From SAR92 bacterium BACL16 MAG-120619-bin48 (GTDB lineage Bacteria; Pseudomonadota; Gammaproteobacteria; Pseudomonadales; Porticoccaceae), in the NCBI GenBank assembly GCA_001438605.1, contig LIDE01000018.1, positions 1-64,000 on the forward strand: a DNA stretch of 64,000 nt, in the 5' to 3' direction. Positions 43,888-53,270 of the stretch are shown here, piece by piece. The translations under genes and the position numbers were made by a program. The notes beneath the pieces are model-generated. The model did no database searches. It saw nothing but the letters and a program-made list of their open reading frames with translations, and had not been told where the DNA came from. Positions within the stretch are counted from its first letter, which is position 1. Each line of letters opens with the position of its first letter.

Positions 43888-45300
43888 TCAATTGGCTCTG
43901 AAGTCACCATCGATATTAGCTGACATCCAAATAAAGGCTGCGTAAGCAGCAACGTTTTGCGCCACATCTGCGGGTGCAATTTTATCCAAGGTGTCGTCGG
44001 GAGTATGGTGCAAATCAAAATAGTCCCAACCGTTTTGTTTTAACACGACCACGGGCATGCCAAGCTGTCTGAGCGCTCCAATATCAGGGCCGCCGTTGGC
44101 TGTGTTGGAGCCGCGAGCAATACCCAGCGGTGCCAAAACGCGATGCATTTCATCCGCTTTGCCCAAGTGTTGTTCGGCAAAGCGTGTATCAAACTGCCAA
44201 ATCTTACCGGCACCAAAATCTGATTCCGCGCCCACCACGTGCTTAGCGACCTCTGCTGCATGCTTTTCGGCATAGGCTTTTGCGCCAACCAAACCAATTT
44301 CTTCTGCGCCAAACATGACCACGCGAATGGTGCGTTTGGGCTTTTTCTTCAACTCTAAAATCATTTTTCCAGCACCGACAGTAATGCCAATGCCTGCGCC
44401 ATCATCGACAGCACCTGTGCCTAAATCCCAGCTATCCAAATGTCCACCCATGAGGACAATTTCATCGGTTTCACCGGCGATTTCACCAATCACATTGCCC
44501 GACCAACGCTTGCCGGGAGATTCGACATCGAGAGTTAACCGCAACTGAACATCACCGAGCGCCACGCTGCGTGCAAGCTGATCAGCATCGGGGGCTGAGA
44601 GCGCGGCCGTCGGCACCTTGTTGACGTTATCGGCATAGGTTATTTGGCCTGTGTGAGGAAAGCGATGATGGTCTGTACCCACCGAGCGAATCAGCGCTGC
44701 AATCGCACCGCGCTTGCCCGCTTCGTTGGCTGCACCAGAACGTTTCTGCACCGCCACACCATAACCCGAACCGTCTTGCGTACGGGTCATAAATTCGTCG
44801 ACAAATACAATTTTTCCTTCAAGTCCGGTAAGGGGCGCGTCACGCAAATCTTGCAGCGTTGCAAAGCGCACGACAGACCCAGTAACACCCCCTGCGGCGG
44901 TCGCAACACTTCCGCCAAGAGCGGTGATTACCAGCTTTTGCGGGAATGGCGCAATAATTTCTGCGGTCTCTATATTGCGCTGCCAAAAATTAACTTCAAA
45001 AGGTTCAATGCGCACATTGGTAAATCCCAACTTTTTGAACATCGCAACCCCCCACTCTCTGGCGCGGGCTTCAGCTTCACTGCCTGCGAGGCGCGGGCCC
45101 ACCTCAGTGGTCAAGCTCTCGACAATATCAAATCCGATATTACTTTTGAGGCTGCTATCGATCAGTGCTTTCGCCTCAGCAACAGTCGCCTTATCGAGAT
45201 AATTTTCGCTAACCGCTGGCGCAGAAAGAGCTGTTGTAAAAAGCAGCGCAAAAAGAATCGTCGGCAGTGCATTGGTCTGGCGGGGTTTGGAAAATATCAT
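43888..45300 (-). CDS. M28 family peptidase with PA domain, exported
   Basis: A 470-residue zinc aminopeptidase. Signal peptide at residues 10-31; a protease-associated domain in the centre-left; then the M28 core: MGGHLDSWDLGTGAVDDGAG (first metal ligands), FGAEEIGLVGAKAY (catalytic Glu and ligand), VGAESDFGAG and the last histidine in DYFDLHHTPDDTLDK. The order and spacing fit the carboxypeptidase Q-like branch. It probably releases amino acids from peptides in the periplasm. Minus strand, following the thiolase gene after a weak terminator-like hairpin. Confidence 0.9.
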   Translation of the reverse strand: MIFSKPRQTNALPTILFALLFTTALSAPAVSENYLDKATVAEAKALIDSSLKSNIGFDIVESLTTEVGPRLAGSEAEARAREWGVAMFKKLGFTNVRIEPFEVNFWQRNIETAEIIAPFPQKLVITALGGSVATAAGGVTGSVVRFATLQDLRDAPLTGLEGKIVFVDEFMTRTQDGSGYGVAVQKRSGAANEAGKRGAIAALIRSVGTDHHRFPHTGQITYADNVNKVPTAALSAPDADQLARSVALGDVQLRLTLDVESPGKRWSGNVIGEIAGETDEIVLMGGHLDSWDLGTGAVDDGAGIGITVGAGKMILELKKKPKRTIRVVMFGAEEIGLVGAKAYAEKHAAEVAKHVVGAESDFGAGKIWQFDTRFAEQHLGKADEMHRVLAPLGIARGSNTANGGPDIGALRQLGMPVVVLKQNGWDYFDLHHTPDDTLDKIAPADVAQNVAAYAAFIWMSANIDGDFRAN

Positions 45301-45330
45301 TGTCTTCTCTTCATTAACTTCACTAAATGG

Positions 45331-45351
45331 AAAGGCCCAGCAAGCTGGGCC
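45331..45351 (-). terminator. Hairpin after the thiolase gene, weak terminator or attenuator
   Basis: GGCCCAGC (45334-45341) and GCTGGGCC (45344-45351) form a perfect 8-bp repeat around AA. Read on the minus strand it is followed by TTTCC, a poor T-run, so it may only reduce read-through from the thiolase gene into the peptidase gene. Confidence 0.5.
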
Positions 45352-45361
45352 CTATTTTTAC

Positions 45362-46597
45362 TTAGACTCTTTCAATAATAATCGCAGGAGCCATACCGCC
45401 ACCGGCACACATGGTGATCAAACCACGCTTGAGATTGCGTCGCTCCAGCTCATCAACCATGGTGCCAATGAGCACTGCGCCAGTCGCGCCGATTGGATGA
45501 CCCAGCGCCATTGCGCCACCATTCACATTCACGGTGTCGCGATCTAACTCGAGGTCGCGTATAAATTTTTCTGCAACAACGGCGAATGCTTCGTTAATTT
45601 CCCACAGATCAATATCGTCTTTGGTCAAACCGGCCTTCGCTAAAACACGCTTGGCCGCAGGCACTGGCGCATTCAGCATAAGTGATGGGCAGTCACCCAT
45701 ATTACAAAATGCGACTACCTTCGCTCGGGGCGTCCAGCCTTGCTTGGTCGCGTAATCCGGCGAGGCCAACAGCACTGCGGCAGCACCATCTACAACACCT
45801 GAAGAGTTACCGGCGTGGTGAACATGGTTAATCTTCACGTCGGGATATTTTACCGCCATCAATTTTGCGTAGGTCATACCGTCCTCGTCGAGAGGTATGT
45901 GCGCCAGCTTTTCGAAGGAGGGCTTGAGCTGACTCAACGTTTCCATCGTGGTACCGGGGCGCGGAAATTCATCTTTATCCAACGCCAGAGTACCATCGTC
46001 GTGATAGACCGGTACCAAGCTCTTATCGAAGTGACCGTTGGCAATCGCGTAGGCCGCGCGCTGCTGGCTAACTTCTGCCAGATGATCGAGGTCTTCACGG
46101 GAAATGCCTTCGATGGTGGCAATAGTGTCCGCGCAAATGCCCTGGTGCGATTGCCCATACATGTCACGCAGATGTTTGTTGCCCGAATCGACAAATGGGC
46201 TCAGGTCGCTACTCATGCCACCATAGCCAGACATCATTTCACAGCCACCGGCGACCACAAGATCTTCCATACCCGACATAATTGAAGCAGCCGCCATATT
46301 TACTGTGGTGATACCTGAGCCACAAAAGCGGTCGAGGGTAACGCCGCTAGATGTGATGTCATAACCCGCATCCAATGCTGACATGCGCCCCATGTCATTG
46401 CCGTTCTGACCACGCTGAACATTACAGCCCCAAATCACATCGGCGACATCGGCAGTGTTTACATTGTTGCGCTCAGCCAGAGCTTTGAGCACGGTGGCGC
46501 CCAAGCGCTGCGGGTGAATATCGGTGAGTGCGCCGCGGCCAACTTTGCCAATACCACGGGGCGTGCGGCAGGCGTCAATAATCCATGCTTCAGTCAT
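45362..46597 (-). CDS. Acetyl-CoA acetyltransferase (thiolase)
   Basis: A 411-residue thiolase. The acyl-accepting cysteine is Cys92 in LDRFCGSGITTVNMA; the histidine is in NVNGGAMALGHPIGATG and the second catalytic cysteine in the C-terminal MCAGGGMAPA. It condenses or cleaves acetoacyl-CoA. Together with acetoacetyl-CoA synthetase at 21.3 kb it could channel ketone bodies into acetyl-CoA. ATG 46597 is chosen (AGGAA upstream); a longer frame to 46630 adds 11 residues before the conserved start EAWIIDACRTPRG. Confidence 0.93.
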   Translation of the reverse strand: MTEAWIIDACRTPRGIGKVGRGALTDIHPQRLGATVLKALAERNNVNTADVADVIWGCNVQRGQNGNDMGRMSALDAGYDITSSGVTLDRFCGSGITTVNMAAASIMSGMEDLVVAGGCEMMSGYGGMSSDLSPFVDSGNKHLRDMYGQSHQGICADTIATIEGISREDLDHLAEVSQQRAAYAIANGHFDKSLVPVYHDDGTLALDKDEFPRPGTTMETLSQLKPSFEKLAHIPLDEDGMTYAKLMAVKYPDVKINHVHHAGNSSGVVDGAAAVLLASPDYATKQGWTPRAKVVAFCNMGDCPSLMLNAPVPAAKRVLAKAGLTKDDIDLWEINEAFAVVAEKFIRDLELDRDTVNVNGGAMALGHPIGATGAVLIGTMVDELERRNLKRGLITMCAGGGMAPAIIIERV

Positions 46598-46953
46598 AGT
46601 GTTTTTCCTGTATTTTTGTTTTCTACCCACGCCTGTCCAATACTATTGGCTGATGTTGAGCGTATTTTTTTGTTTGGCATTTTTAGGGACATTTTTTAGG
46701 TGTATTTTTTAAGCACATTGTCGTCCTAATCGAGAACAGTACTTTATTGCTCTCACTTTGGGTATTCAAGTAACGATATAACCACCAACCATGAAAATTA
46801 TACCGAGCATATCTAATCCCACAGGTTAATTTTATACTAGGTCGAAAAGAGCGCAGCATCTATGAACAGAGCCTATACCGCGCAAGGGACAGGTTATAAA
46901 AAATCAAGAACGTCGCACCGCAACAGACTATTCAACTACTGAGAGAACCCCTT
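46598..46953. other. Intergenic region between divergent thiolase and DUF2891 genes
   Basis: About 356 bp, AT-rich near the thiolase start with runs of T on the plus strand. It must hold both divergent promoters. A TATACT box at 46833-46838 is a possible -10 element for the plus-strand gene, but no convincing -35 sits at the right distance. No coding sequence, repeat or RNA structure stands out. Confidence 0.5.
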
Positions 46954-48066
46954 ATGCAAAACGATCGTCAAACGCTGCGTCGCGGACTTTTTTTAGCGCT
47001 ATGTTGTTGTGCTCTTGCTGCTTGCTCCGACATGACCTCTGAACAGGGGCCTGTGCTCAGCGCCCCGTCTCGCCCAGCATTGCTGCAACCACAAGCTGAA
47101 AATTTGCTGCAACTGCCGCTCCACTGTGTCGAAACTGAATATCCCAATAAACTTAGCCAAATGCTGAATAGCGACGCTGACCTCCGGTCGCCACGCAGTT
47201 TGCATCCGGCATTTTATGGCTGCTTTGATTGGCACTCGGCTGTGCATGGCCATTGGTCTATGGTGCGCCTTATCAAAGAATTTCCCACCATGCGCGGCCA
47301 CGAACAGGCCCGAGACATTCTGCAGAGACACATCACTGACGCAAATATTGCCGCCGATATAGCCTATTTTAAAACCGATTCCGCGTGGGAGCGTCCCTAT
47401 GGATGGGCTTGGCTACTAAAGCTCATGGTTGAACTGGAGACATGGGACGACCCCATAGCAGCGCCCCTGGCCGCGACATTAACACCGTTGGCGGAAGACG
47501 TGTCTGCGATGTATATCGCCCACCTGCCAAAACTCGGCTACCCGATTCGCGTCGGGGAACACGCCAATACCGCATTCGGCCTCACTTTTGCGTGGGACTA
47601 TGCACTTCACTCTGGTGACAAGCCGTTGCAATTAGCCATTCAGCAGCGCGCTAACGATTTTTACGCTAATGATAAAAATTGTCCGCTGAGTTGGGAGCCG
47701 AGTGGCTATGATTTTTTATCGCCCTGTTTGGAAGAGGTTGATCTTATGCGCCGCATCTTACCGCAAGCGCAATTCTTGACATGGCTCGATGGGTTTTTGC
47801 CAGAGCTGCGTTCGCCGACGTTTGAGCTCGCCGTGGGTAAAGTGTCAGATCGCAGTGACGGCAAGCTTGTTCATCTGGATGGTCTAAACTTTAGCAGAGC
47901 ATGGGTTTTTTACGGCCTTGCCGAGCAGTACCCAGAATTTTCGCACCTGAAAAAGGTTGCCGATCTGCACATTAACTCTGCCCTGCCCAACGTCGTTGGC
48001 GACAGCTATGAAGGCGGGCACTGGCTTGGATCTTTCGCGATTAATGCGCTACTGATCGATCGATAG
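46954..48066 (+). CDS. DUF2891 domain-containing lipoprotein
   Basis: A 370-residue protein. A lipoprotein signal ends in LAACS (Cys24). The body matches DUF2891: LHPAFYGCFDWHSAVHGHWSMVRL near residue 85, ERPYGWAWLLKLMVEL, HANTAFGL and GLNFSRAWVFYGLAE, with a final EGGHWLGSFAINALL. The alternating helices and aromatic clusters resemble an alpha/alpha barrel of the glycosidase type, but no activity is known. ATG 46954 follows GAGAG. A DUF1993 gene follows on the same strand after 46 bp. Confidence 0.88.
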   Translation: MQNDRQTLRRGLFLALCCCALAACSDMTSEQGPVLSAPSRPALLQPQAENLLQLPLHCVETEYPNKLSQMLNSDADLRSPRSLHPAFYGCFDWHSAVHGHWSMVRLIKEFPTMRGHEQARDILQRHITDANIAADIAYFKTDSAWERPYGWAWLLKLMVELETWDDPIAAPLAATLTPLAEDVSAMYIAHLPKLGYPIRVGEHANTAFGLTFAWDYALHSGDKPLQLAIQQRANDFYANDKNCPLSWEPSGYDFLSPCLEEVDLMRRILPQAQFLTWLDGFLPELRSPTFELAVGKVSDRSDGKLVHLDGLNFSRAWVFYGLAEQYPEFSHLKKVADLHINSALPNVVGDSYEGGHWLGSFAINALLIDR

Positions 48067-48112
48067 CTGCTTAACTTAACATCAACACTTACTAAAAACA
48101 CTGAGGCCATTC

Positions 48113-48631
48113 ATGTCAATTTCCATGTACAACAACTCCATCCCTGTCTTTGTGCGCTATCTTAATAATCTCTCGGGCATTCTTGCGGCAGGCGCCACCT
48201 ACTCAACCGAGCAAGACATTGATGAGTCGGTTTTGATCAACGCGCGATTGTTTCCCAATATGTTACCGCTGTCGCGTCAGGTACAAATTGCCTGCGATAT
48301 GGTTAGGCGTGCTGGCGCTAGACTGTCGGGTGATGAGCCCACATCGACCGAAGACACGGAAACCACTTTTGCCGAACTGAGCGCAAGAATAGAAGCGACA
48401 AAAGCCTATTTACTGACTCTGTCAGAGGAAAAAATTAACGCTTCGTCCGACATAAAGATTGTTATGCCTGCGGGACCTATTGAGCTGACCTTTACTGGTA
48501 TTGAATATTTAAACCTGTGGGCACTTCCCAATATGTTTTTCCACGTCACCACTACCTACAATATTTTGCGCCACAATGGCGTTGCATTGGGCAAAATTGA
48601 TTATCTGGGTGTGGCAGATTTCAGAAGCTAG
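48113..48631 (+). CDS. DUF1993 domain-containing protein
   Basis: A 172-residue cytoplasmic protein. The N-terminus SMYNNSIPVFVRYLNNLSGIL, the central LPLSRQVQIACDMVRRAGARLSG and the C-terminal ALPNMFFHVTTTYNILRHNGV are typical of DUF1993, a DinB-like four-helix family of unknown function. CTGAGG precedes the ATG. It ends at a clear terminator (48664-48689). Confidence 0.87.
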   Translation: MSISMYNNSIPVFVRYLNNLSGILAAGATYSTEQDIDESVLINARLFPNMLPLSRQVQIACDMVRRAGARLSGDEPTSTEDTETTFAELSARIEATKAYLLTLSEEKINASSDIKIVMPAGPIELTFTGIEYLNLWALPNMFFHVTTTYNILRHNGVALGKIDYLGVADFRS

Positions 48632-48663
48632 AGGCGCCTCTTAATGCATTTTCGACAGCGATA

Positions 48664-48689
48664 AAAAAGCCTCCGCAAGGAGGCTTTTT
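48664..48689. terminator. Bidirectional terminator after the DUF1993 gene
   Basis: GCCTCC and GGAGGC form a perfect stem around a GCAA tetraloop, with A-run and T-run flanks (stem plus runs 48664-48689). It separates the convergent DUF1993 gene (plus) and deacylase-like gene (minus). Confidence 0.9.
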
Positions 48690-48727
48690 AACGACACACC
48701 GGTGAGAACTTTTAGAGTCCCGGTTTT

Positions 48728-50620
48728 TTAGCATTTGCTAGCACGCTGACCGCGCAACAGACGACCCATGGGTTTTTGACCAAACTCTGGGCTAAACGCG
48801 TTATTTTCCCATGCCGATTGTCCGGCAATCATCACCAGCTTAACAACATCATCCGAGCGATTAACTAACTGTTCATGGGCGAACTCTTCACGGTAGATGC
48901 GCTGAACATTTTTCTCACCGTCGTAGGCCGCAAGCTTTTTCGGATCAACTAAAATAAGATCGGCGATATCGCCTTCGTTAACCGTGCCCCCTGCAACGCC
49001 GAAAACATCCGCTGCGTCTTTCGTTAAGCGTTTCACCATGTAGCTAACATCCGCATCACCGCCTTGCGCGGCCAATTGCAAGCTGCGCAAGTTAACATCG
49101 TAGAATGCCATGTTGGTTAAATGCGCCCCGCTGTCGTTAAAGCCTGGCAGCAATAGCGGGTGCATTAATAGTTTGCGCACCACGCTTAAATCACGATTAG
49201 CGGTTACGGTACTCCAGGTTAAATCATTATCGAAAGACCTGAGCATTTGCAGCACAAAATCCGCTTCGTCGGCAATCCAAAAAAAGTCACGCTGCACAAG
49301 GCTTCTTTCTTCAGCACTGATATCGTCGCCTTGAAGATTATTTTTTAGCGCTAGCACGCGCTCAAAGACCGCCTGAAAACTCATGCCCTGCCAGTTACTC
49401 TGAGGACAACGCTCTACTTGCATATCGGCGAGATTGCGATTGAACGCATAATCTTCCAAATTAATTTTTCGCTTCAATCGAGCCGCGCTCCAGCCCTGCT
49501 TTCCTTTCATCCACATGGCTTTAAACGCTTTAATATAGGTAGCATCGTTGAGAATCTCACGGCGTCCTGCGCGATCCTCAAGATCGGTTTCATTCAATCG
49601 TCGCAGCTCGGGTATCTCTTCTGCTATAGGGGTCACTGCGCCATCGGCCCAGATTTTGAAGGGAGCGCCGAGCGCTTGGAGATGGAATTCACCGCCCACC
49701 CACTTTGAGTTGAGCGTGCGCGCCAGCACCCGTGTCATCAGAGAAATTTTCCAGTTATTGGCAACATCTAAGGCTGCAACCACGGTTGTCTTTAATGGCT
49801 GACCGTAGAGCTTGCCACTGGTGAGTAAAAACGTTTTCAAGGTGCCAATCACGCTGTCTTTTGGCGGTGTCGCCTGCCACAAACCACCCTCTTCGCGAAC
49901 CACCTGCGCAAGCGCTTTAATTTCGGGGTATTTAGCAAACTGCGTCGGGATAGTCTTCGCGCAATGGGGTTGCGCGGCTAAATAGTGGAATGGCAGTGCA
50001 TCGGTAGAAAAACCGACGTAACCCTGCTTGAGCGCATCGCGCAAAGCGCTTTGCATGGACTCGAGTTCAGCCTGCGTTGGATCGCGGCTAATACTCCCCT
50101 CAAACCCCATCTTTTCAATACGCAACATGGAGTGGGGGAAAAGCACCGCGACATTGGGGCCTAAATTGAGTGTTTCTAAATGGTCTAGATACGCTTGTGG
50201 TGTTTGCCAATCAATGTTGTCGGCGCAGTTTTTTAGCACCGACTTGGGAATATTTTCAACGCGAGCATAGCAGCTAACAATGGGATCATTGGTACCGTCG
50301 CGCTGCGAACCGTAGGCTAAACCCAAACTGCAATTGGCAATCACCACCGAGGTGGTGCCGTGGCGGGTTGACTCTGGCAACCCAGGCGCGACCTCAAGCT
50401 CTAAGTCGTAGTGAGTGTGTATATCGAATAAGCCGGGCATTAACCAGAGACCCTCAGCATCAATGACACGACTGGCCGCTGCGTCGTCTAGGTGCTTGCC
50501 CCGAGCCACAATGCGACCACCGGCAATCGCGATATCTTCGATTATCGCGGAGGCGCCGTTGTTAAAAATCTTGGCATTTTTGATCAGCGTGTCGATCTGT
50601 TCGGGATGAACCTCTGTCAT
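48728..50620 (-). CDS. N-acyl-D-amino-acid deacylase-like amidohydrolase
   Basis: A 630-residue cytoplasmic amidohydrolase, no signal peptide. LWLMPGLFDIHTHYDLELEVAPGLPESTRHGTTSVVIANCSLG is the D-aminoacylase-type metal motif and its GTTS(V/T)V extension, and GFNDSGAHLTNMAFYD holds the conserved aspartate. The C-terminus (EGDIADLILVDPKKL) returns to the small beta domain. The length is close to that of uncharacterised ~600-residue D-aminoacylase homologues in marine gammaproteobacteria, longer than the ~480 of classical enzymes. It probably removes acyl groups from N-acyl-D-amino acids or related N-acyl compounds. AAGAGA precedes the ATG. Confidence 0.85.
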   Translation of the reverse strand: MTEVHPEQIDTLIKNAKIFNNGASAIIEDIAIAGGRIVARGKHLDDAAASRVIDAEGLWLMPGLFDIHTHYDLELEVAPGLPESTRHGTTSVVIANCSLGLAYGSQRDGTNDPIVSCYARVENIPKSVLKNCADNIDWQTPQAYLDHLETLNLGPNVAVLFPHSMLRIEKMGFEGSISRDPTQAELESMQSALRDALKQGYVGFSTDALPFHYLAAQPHCAKTIPTQFAKYPEIKALAQVVREEGGLWQATPPKDSVIGTLKTFLLTSGKLYGQPLKTTVVAALDVANNWKISLMTRVLARTLNSKWVGGEFHLQALGAPFKIWADGAVTPIAEEIPELRRLNETDLEDRAGRREILNDATYIKAFKAMWMKGKQGWSAARLKRKINLEDYAFNRNLADMQVERCPQSNWQGMSFQAVFERVLALKNNLQGDDISAEERSLVQRDFFWIADEADFVLQMLRSFDNDLTWSTVTANRDLSVVRKLLMHPLLLPGFNDSGAHLTNMAFYDVNLRSLQLAAQGGDADVSYMVKRLTKDAADVFGVAGGTVNEGDIADLILVDPKKLAAYDGEKNVQRIYREEFAHEQLVNRSDDVVKLVMIAGQSAWENNAFSPEFGQKPMGRLLRGQRASKC

Positions 50621-50673
50621 TCGGATTCTCTTCTTATTTTTGTAAGTTCTTGGTAATTTTTACGGCGCGGAAA

Positions 50674-50757
50674 AGCGAAGCGATCTCTATAAATAGCGAA
50701 GCGATCTCTATCAATAGCAAAGCGATCTCTATCAATAGCGCAGCGATTTTTTTTGAT
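50674..50757. repeat. Degenerate 21-bp tandem repeats before the hydrolase gene
   Basis: Unit AGCGAAGCGATCTCTATMAAT at 50674-50694, 50695-50715 and 50716-50736, with a partial fourth at 50737-50757. The copies differ by a few bases. They lie about 120 bp before the start of the hydrolase gene at 50878; a longer reading would translate them as AISINSx heptads, which seems accidental. Confidence 0.9.
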
Positions 50758-50877
50758 AGCGTTGACTTGTGCCCCCTGACAACCGAGTATTGCACTAACC
50801 CGAAATTAGCGTCAAGTTACGATTTAAGTCGCTATGCCCGCTCAACTTTTTTTGCCCGCACCGACGAGATAGATGCT

Positions 50878-51801
50878 ATGCCTACCCGCGCGACGCAATC
50901 CATGACCGCCCCCCAACAATGGCACTCACAAGGTGGCTACATAACTCTCTTGGGCCACTCAATATTTGTCGTTGATGAAGGTAGTCCGGCGCAGCCCACA
51001 TTACTGCTTATCCACGGCTTCCCTACCTCCAGCTGGGACTGGCAACCTGTCTGGCAGCAGTTGCGCGCGCATTTCCGAATAATCGCCTTAGATATGCTCG
51101 GCTTTGGTTTTTCAGACAAGCCCAAAAACCATCGATATTCCATTCATGGTCAAGCGGATGTGGTTGAAGCGCTGATTCATGCAAAGCAGCTCAATAGGTT
51201 TCATGTTTTAGCGCATGATTACGGCGACACCGTTGCGCAGGAGTTGTTGGCGCGGCAGTTAGACGGCAACGGCGCGGGACAATGGCTCTCCTGCTGTTTA
51301 CTCAATGGTGGTTTGTTTCCAGAAACCCATCGCGCACTGCTCACGCAAAAACTGCTGTTAAGTCCGTTTGGCGCGCTGATTAATCATTTATCAAATTTTA
51401 ACCAATTTCGCCGCAACTTTAGTTCGGTGTTTGGTGCGGAAACCAAGCCATCGGAACAAGAGCTCAATGACTTTTGGTGGCTGATTAATGTGAACCATGG
51501 CAAACATGTGTTTCACAATCTGATTACCTACATCAATGATCGTAAAAAACACCGCGAACGATGGGTCTCGGCTCTGCAGACATCCTCTGTTCCTCTCGCT
51601 CTGATCAATGGCTCTGTCGACCCTGTCTCGGGCTCACACATGGTGTCGCGCTATCAGGCACTCAGCTGCCGTCTCGATTATTTGGCGGAGCTGCCCTCCA
51701 TTGGCCACTACCCTCAGGTCGAGGCGCCGGCAGAGTTTGTCGGGCACTATGAGGCATTTGTGCGGGCGATTGGCGCATCGTCACCGACGACAAATGTTTG
51801 A
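50878..51801 (+). CDS. Alpha/beta hydrolase, MEST-like
   Basis: A 307-residue alpha/beta hydrolase. LLIHGFPTSSWDWQPVWQQL gives the oxyanion loop; the nucleophile elbow is LAHDYGDTVAQELL with Asp114, and NGSVDPVSG and SIGHYPQVEAP supply the acid and histidine. The HDYGDTVAQELL segment is unusually close to animal MEST/PEG1, and an Asp nucleophile points to epoxide-hydrolase or dehalogenase-type chemistry rather than an esterase. ATG 50878 begins just before the domain; reading from 50650 would translate the tandem repeats. Only ~57 bp separate it from the DUF6122 gene. Confidence 0.85.
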   Translation: MPTRATQSMTAPQQWHSQGGYITLLGHSIFVVDEGSPAQPTLLLIHGFPTSSWDWQPVWQQLRAHFRIIALDMLGFGFSDKPKNHRYSIHGQADVVEALIHAKQLNRFHVLAHDYGDTVAQELLARQLDGNGAGQWLSCCLLNGGLFPETHRALLTQKLLLSPFGALINHLSNFNQFRRNFSSVFGAETKPSEQELNDFWWLINVNHGKHVFHNLITYINDRKKHRERWVSALQTSSVPLALINGSVDPVSGSHMVSRYQALSCRLDYLAELPSIGHYPQVEAPAEFVGHYEAFVRAIGASSPTTNV

Positions 51802-51858
51802 TTTAGTTGGCCTTGTACCCGCACAACCCACAACCCACAACAAGAGTGTAAAAAAAGC

Positions 51859-52173
51859 GTGTTTCATCTAGCCTTACATTTTGTCGTTCCCGCGCTGTTG
51901 GTCGGCCTCTTCTACCGACAGCACTGGCGAGTTGCCTATCTGATTCTGATCGCTACCATGCTGGTGGATGTAGATCATTTACTTGCTGATCCAATCTACG
52001 ATCCAACGCGCTGCAGTATTGGATTTCATCCGCTTCATCAGCTCGGATTTATTGCTTTTTATGGCTTCTTAAGCGCAATACCGCACACCCGTTTGCTCGG
52101 TCTTGGTCTGATAATTCACATGGCGCTGGATGCCATCGACTGTCAGGTGACTAATGGAATCTGGATCAATTAA
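51859..52173 (+). CDS. DUF6122 family small membrane protein
   Basis: A 104-residue protein with about three hydrophobic segments: FHLALHFVVPALLVGLFY, VAYLILIATMLVDVDHLLAD and LLGLGLIIHMALDAIDCQ. The repeated HLALHF/DVDHLLADP/HPLHQL histidine pattern is typical of this family and of the related membrane metal-dependent hydrolases (YdjM-like), though it lacks their full length. The start is a GTG at 51859. Function unknown. Confidence 0.8.
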   Translation: MFHLALHFVVPALLVGLFYRQHWRVAYLILIATMLVDVDHLLADPIYDPTRCSIGFHPLHQLGFIAFYGFLSAIPHTRLLGLGLIIHMALDAIDCQVTNGIWIN

Positions 52174-52227
52174 CGGAGGCGCAAGCAGATGGGAATCACA
52201 CCCATCAATACACATCAATCGCACCAA

Positions 52228-53172
52228 TCAATGTGCCAGCTGGAGATGGTGACGCTCTGTGGGTAGGGTGGTCACGTGGCGCAGCACGTCGGCGTAACTA
52301 GCAAAAATTTTTGTCTCGCGATAAGCGCCGCGCTCTTTAAGTAACCGATGAAACGCTTTTAAACGATAGGCGGGGACCGACGCCATCAAATGATGCTCAA
52401 GGTGGTAATTAACATTATTGGGAGCAACCAAGAGGCGCTCAAAAAAATTGGCGTAAGTGGTACGGGTATTCATCCGAGGGTCAAGATCGAGTGCATTGGG
52501 AACCGCGGCATGCTCGGCAATTTGTCGCACGCGACTAACCAGCATATACAGTGTTAGCGTTGATCCCAACCAAAGCAGATACAACCAAGCACTTAAGGTA
52601 AAATGGAGCAGCGCAATAAACGCTAACTGTGTCAGCCACATGCTGATATACGGCTTGGCCATCCGGCGCTTTTCAGGATCTGCACTAAAAATATCTGCGG
52701 TGGCACGTATTTTTTGCGCGAAAAAACGCACACCGGTTTGACCCGTTAAATCACGTGTTATCTTTCTTTTTAATCCCGCTTGTTCAATCGGATAGGCATT
52801 GTAGTTAGTGCGATCGGTGTCGTGCTCTGTGCCTGCCAAGCGATGATGCTGTTTGTGCCCTTCCGCATAGGGGTGCAGATTATCGAAGACAAGCTTGCCC
52901 GCAAACCATTGGCCAAAAAAGCGATTAACCCGTTTCGTCGCGAAAAAACTATTGTGTCCGCACTCGTGCATAATCACACCGATACCCAATAGCCGACCTG
53001 CAATCAGGCATAGCGCGATCAGTATCGTTAATGGATTGGTCCAATAATACGCGAGTAAAAACGCGCCCCACACGATCAACCAATTGGTCATTAGCATGCG
53101 CGCCGCCAGCCAGTCACTGCGGCGCGTGATTTCCTGACGCTCTGTTTTTGATAAATAGTCGGCCGCTTTCAT
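52228..53172 (-). CDS. Membrane fatty acid desaturase
   Basis: A 314-residue di-iron membrane desaturase. The three histidine boxes are HECGHNS, HKQHH and HLEHH, in order and at normal spacing, between two pairs of membrane helices. The N-terminus is hydrophilic. It introduces or modifies double bonds in acyl chains or, in some relatives, hydroxylates; the sequence does not give regioselectivity. ATG 53172 is chosen because AAAGG lies 4-8 nt upstream; a longer start at 53226 is unsupported. Confidence 0.9.
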   Translation of the reverse strand: MKAADYLSKTERQEITRRSDWLAARMLMTNWLIVWGAFLLAYYWTNPLTILIALCLIAGRLLGIGVIMHECGHNSFFATKRVNRFFGQWFAGKLVFDNLHPYAEGHKQHHRLAGTEHDTDRTNYNAYPIEQAGLKRKITRDLTGQTGVRFFAQKIRATADIFSADPEKRRMAKPYISMWLTQLAFIALLHFTLSAWLYLLWLGSTLTLYMLVSRVRQIAEHAAVPNALDLDPRMNTRTTYANFFERLLVAPNNVNYHLEHHLMASVPAYRLKAFHRLLKERGAYRETKIFASYADVLRHVTTLPTERHHLQLAH

Positions 53173-53270
53173 TACCTTTCTCGTCGTCGCCAATCGGCGC
53201 TTTGATCTAAGACTTCCGGTGAACAATGTGACAGTTTATCGGCGTATTGGCAATATACGGACAAAGCTCA

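Noticed and set aside
44644-45378. A 244-codon plus-strand frame opposite the M28 peptidase gene
   Set aside because: The peptidase has all its metal motifs on the minus strand; the plus frame has biased, non-protein-like composition and no start signal.
50650-50877. N-terminal extension of the MEST-like hydrolase through the 21-bp repeats
   Set aside because: AISINSx heptads are not part of any alpha/beta hydrolase; the domain starts at ATG 50878.
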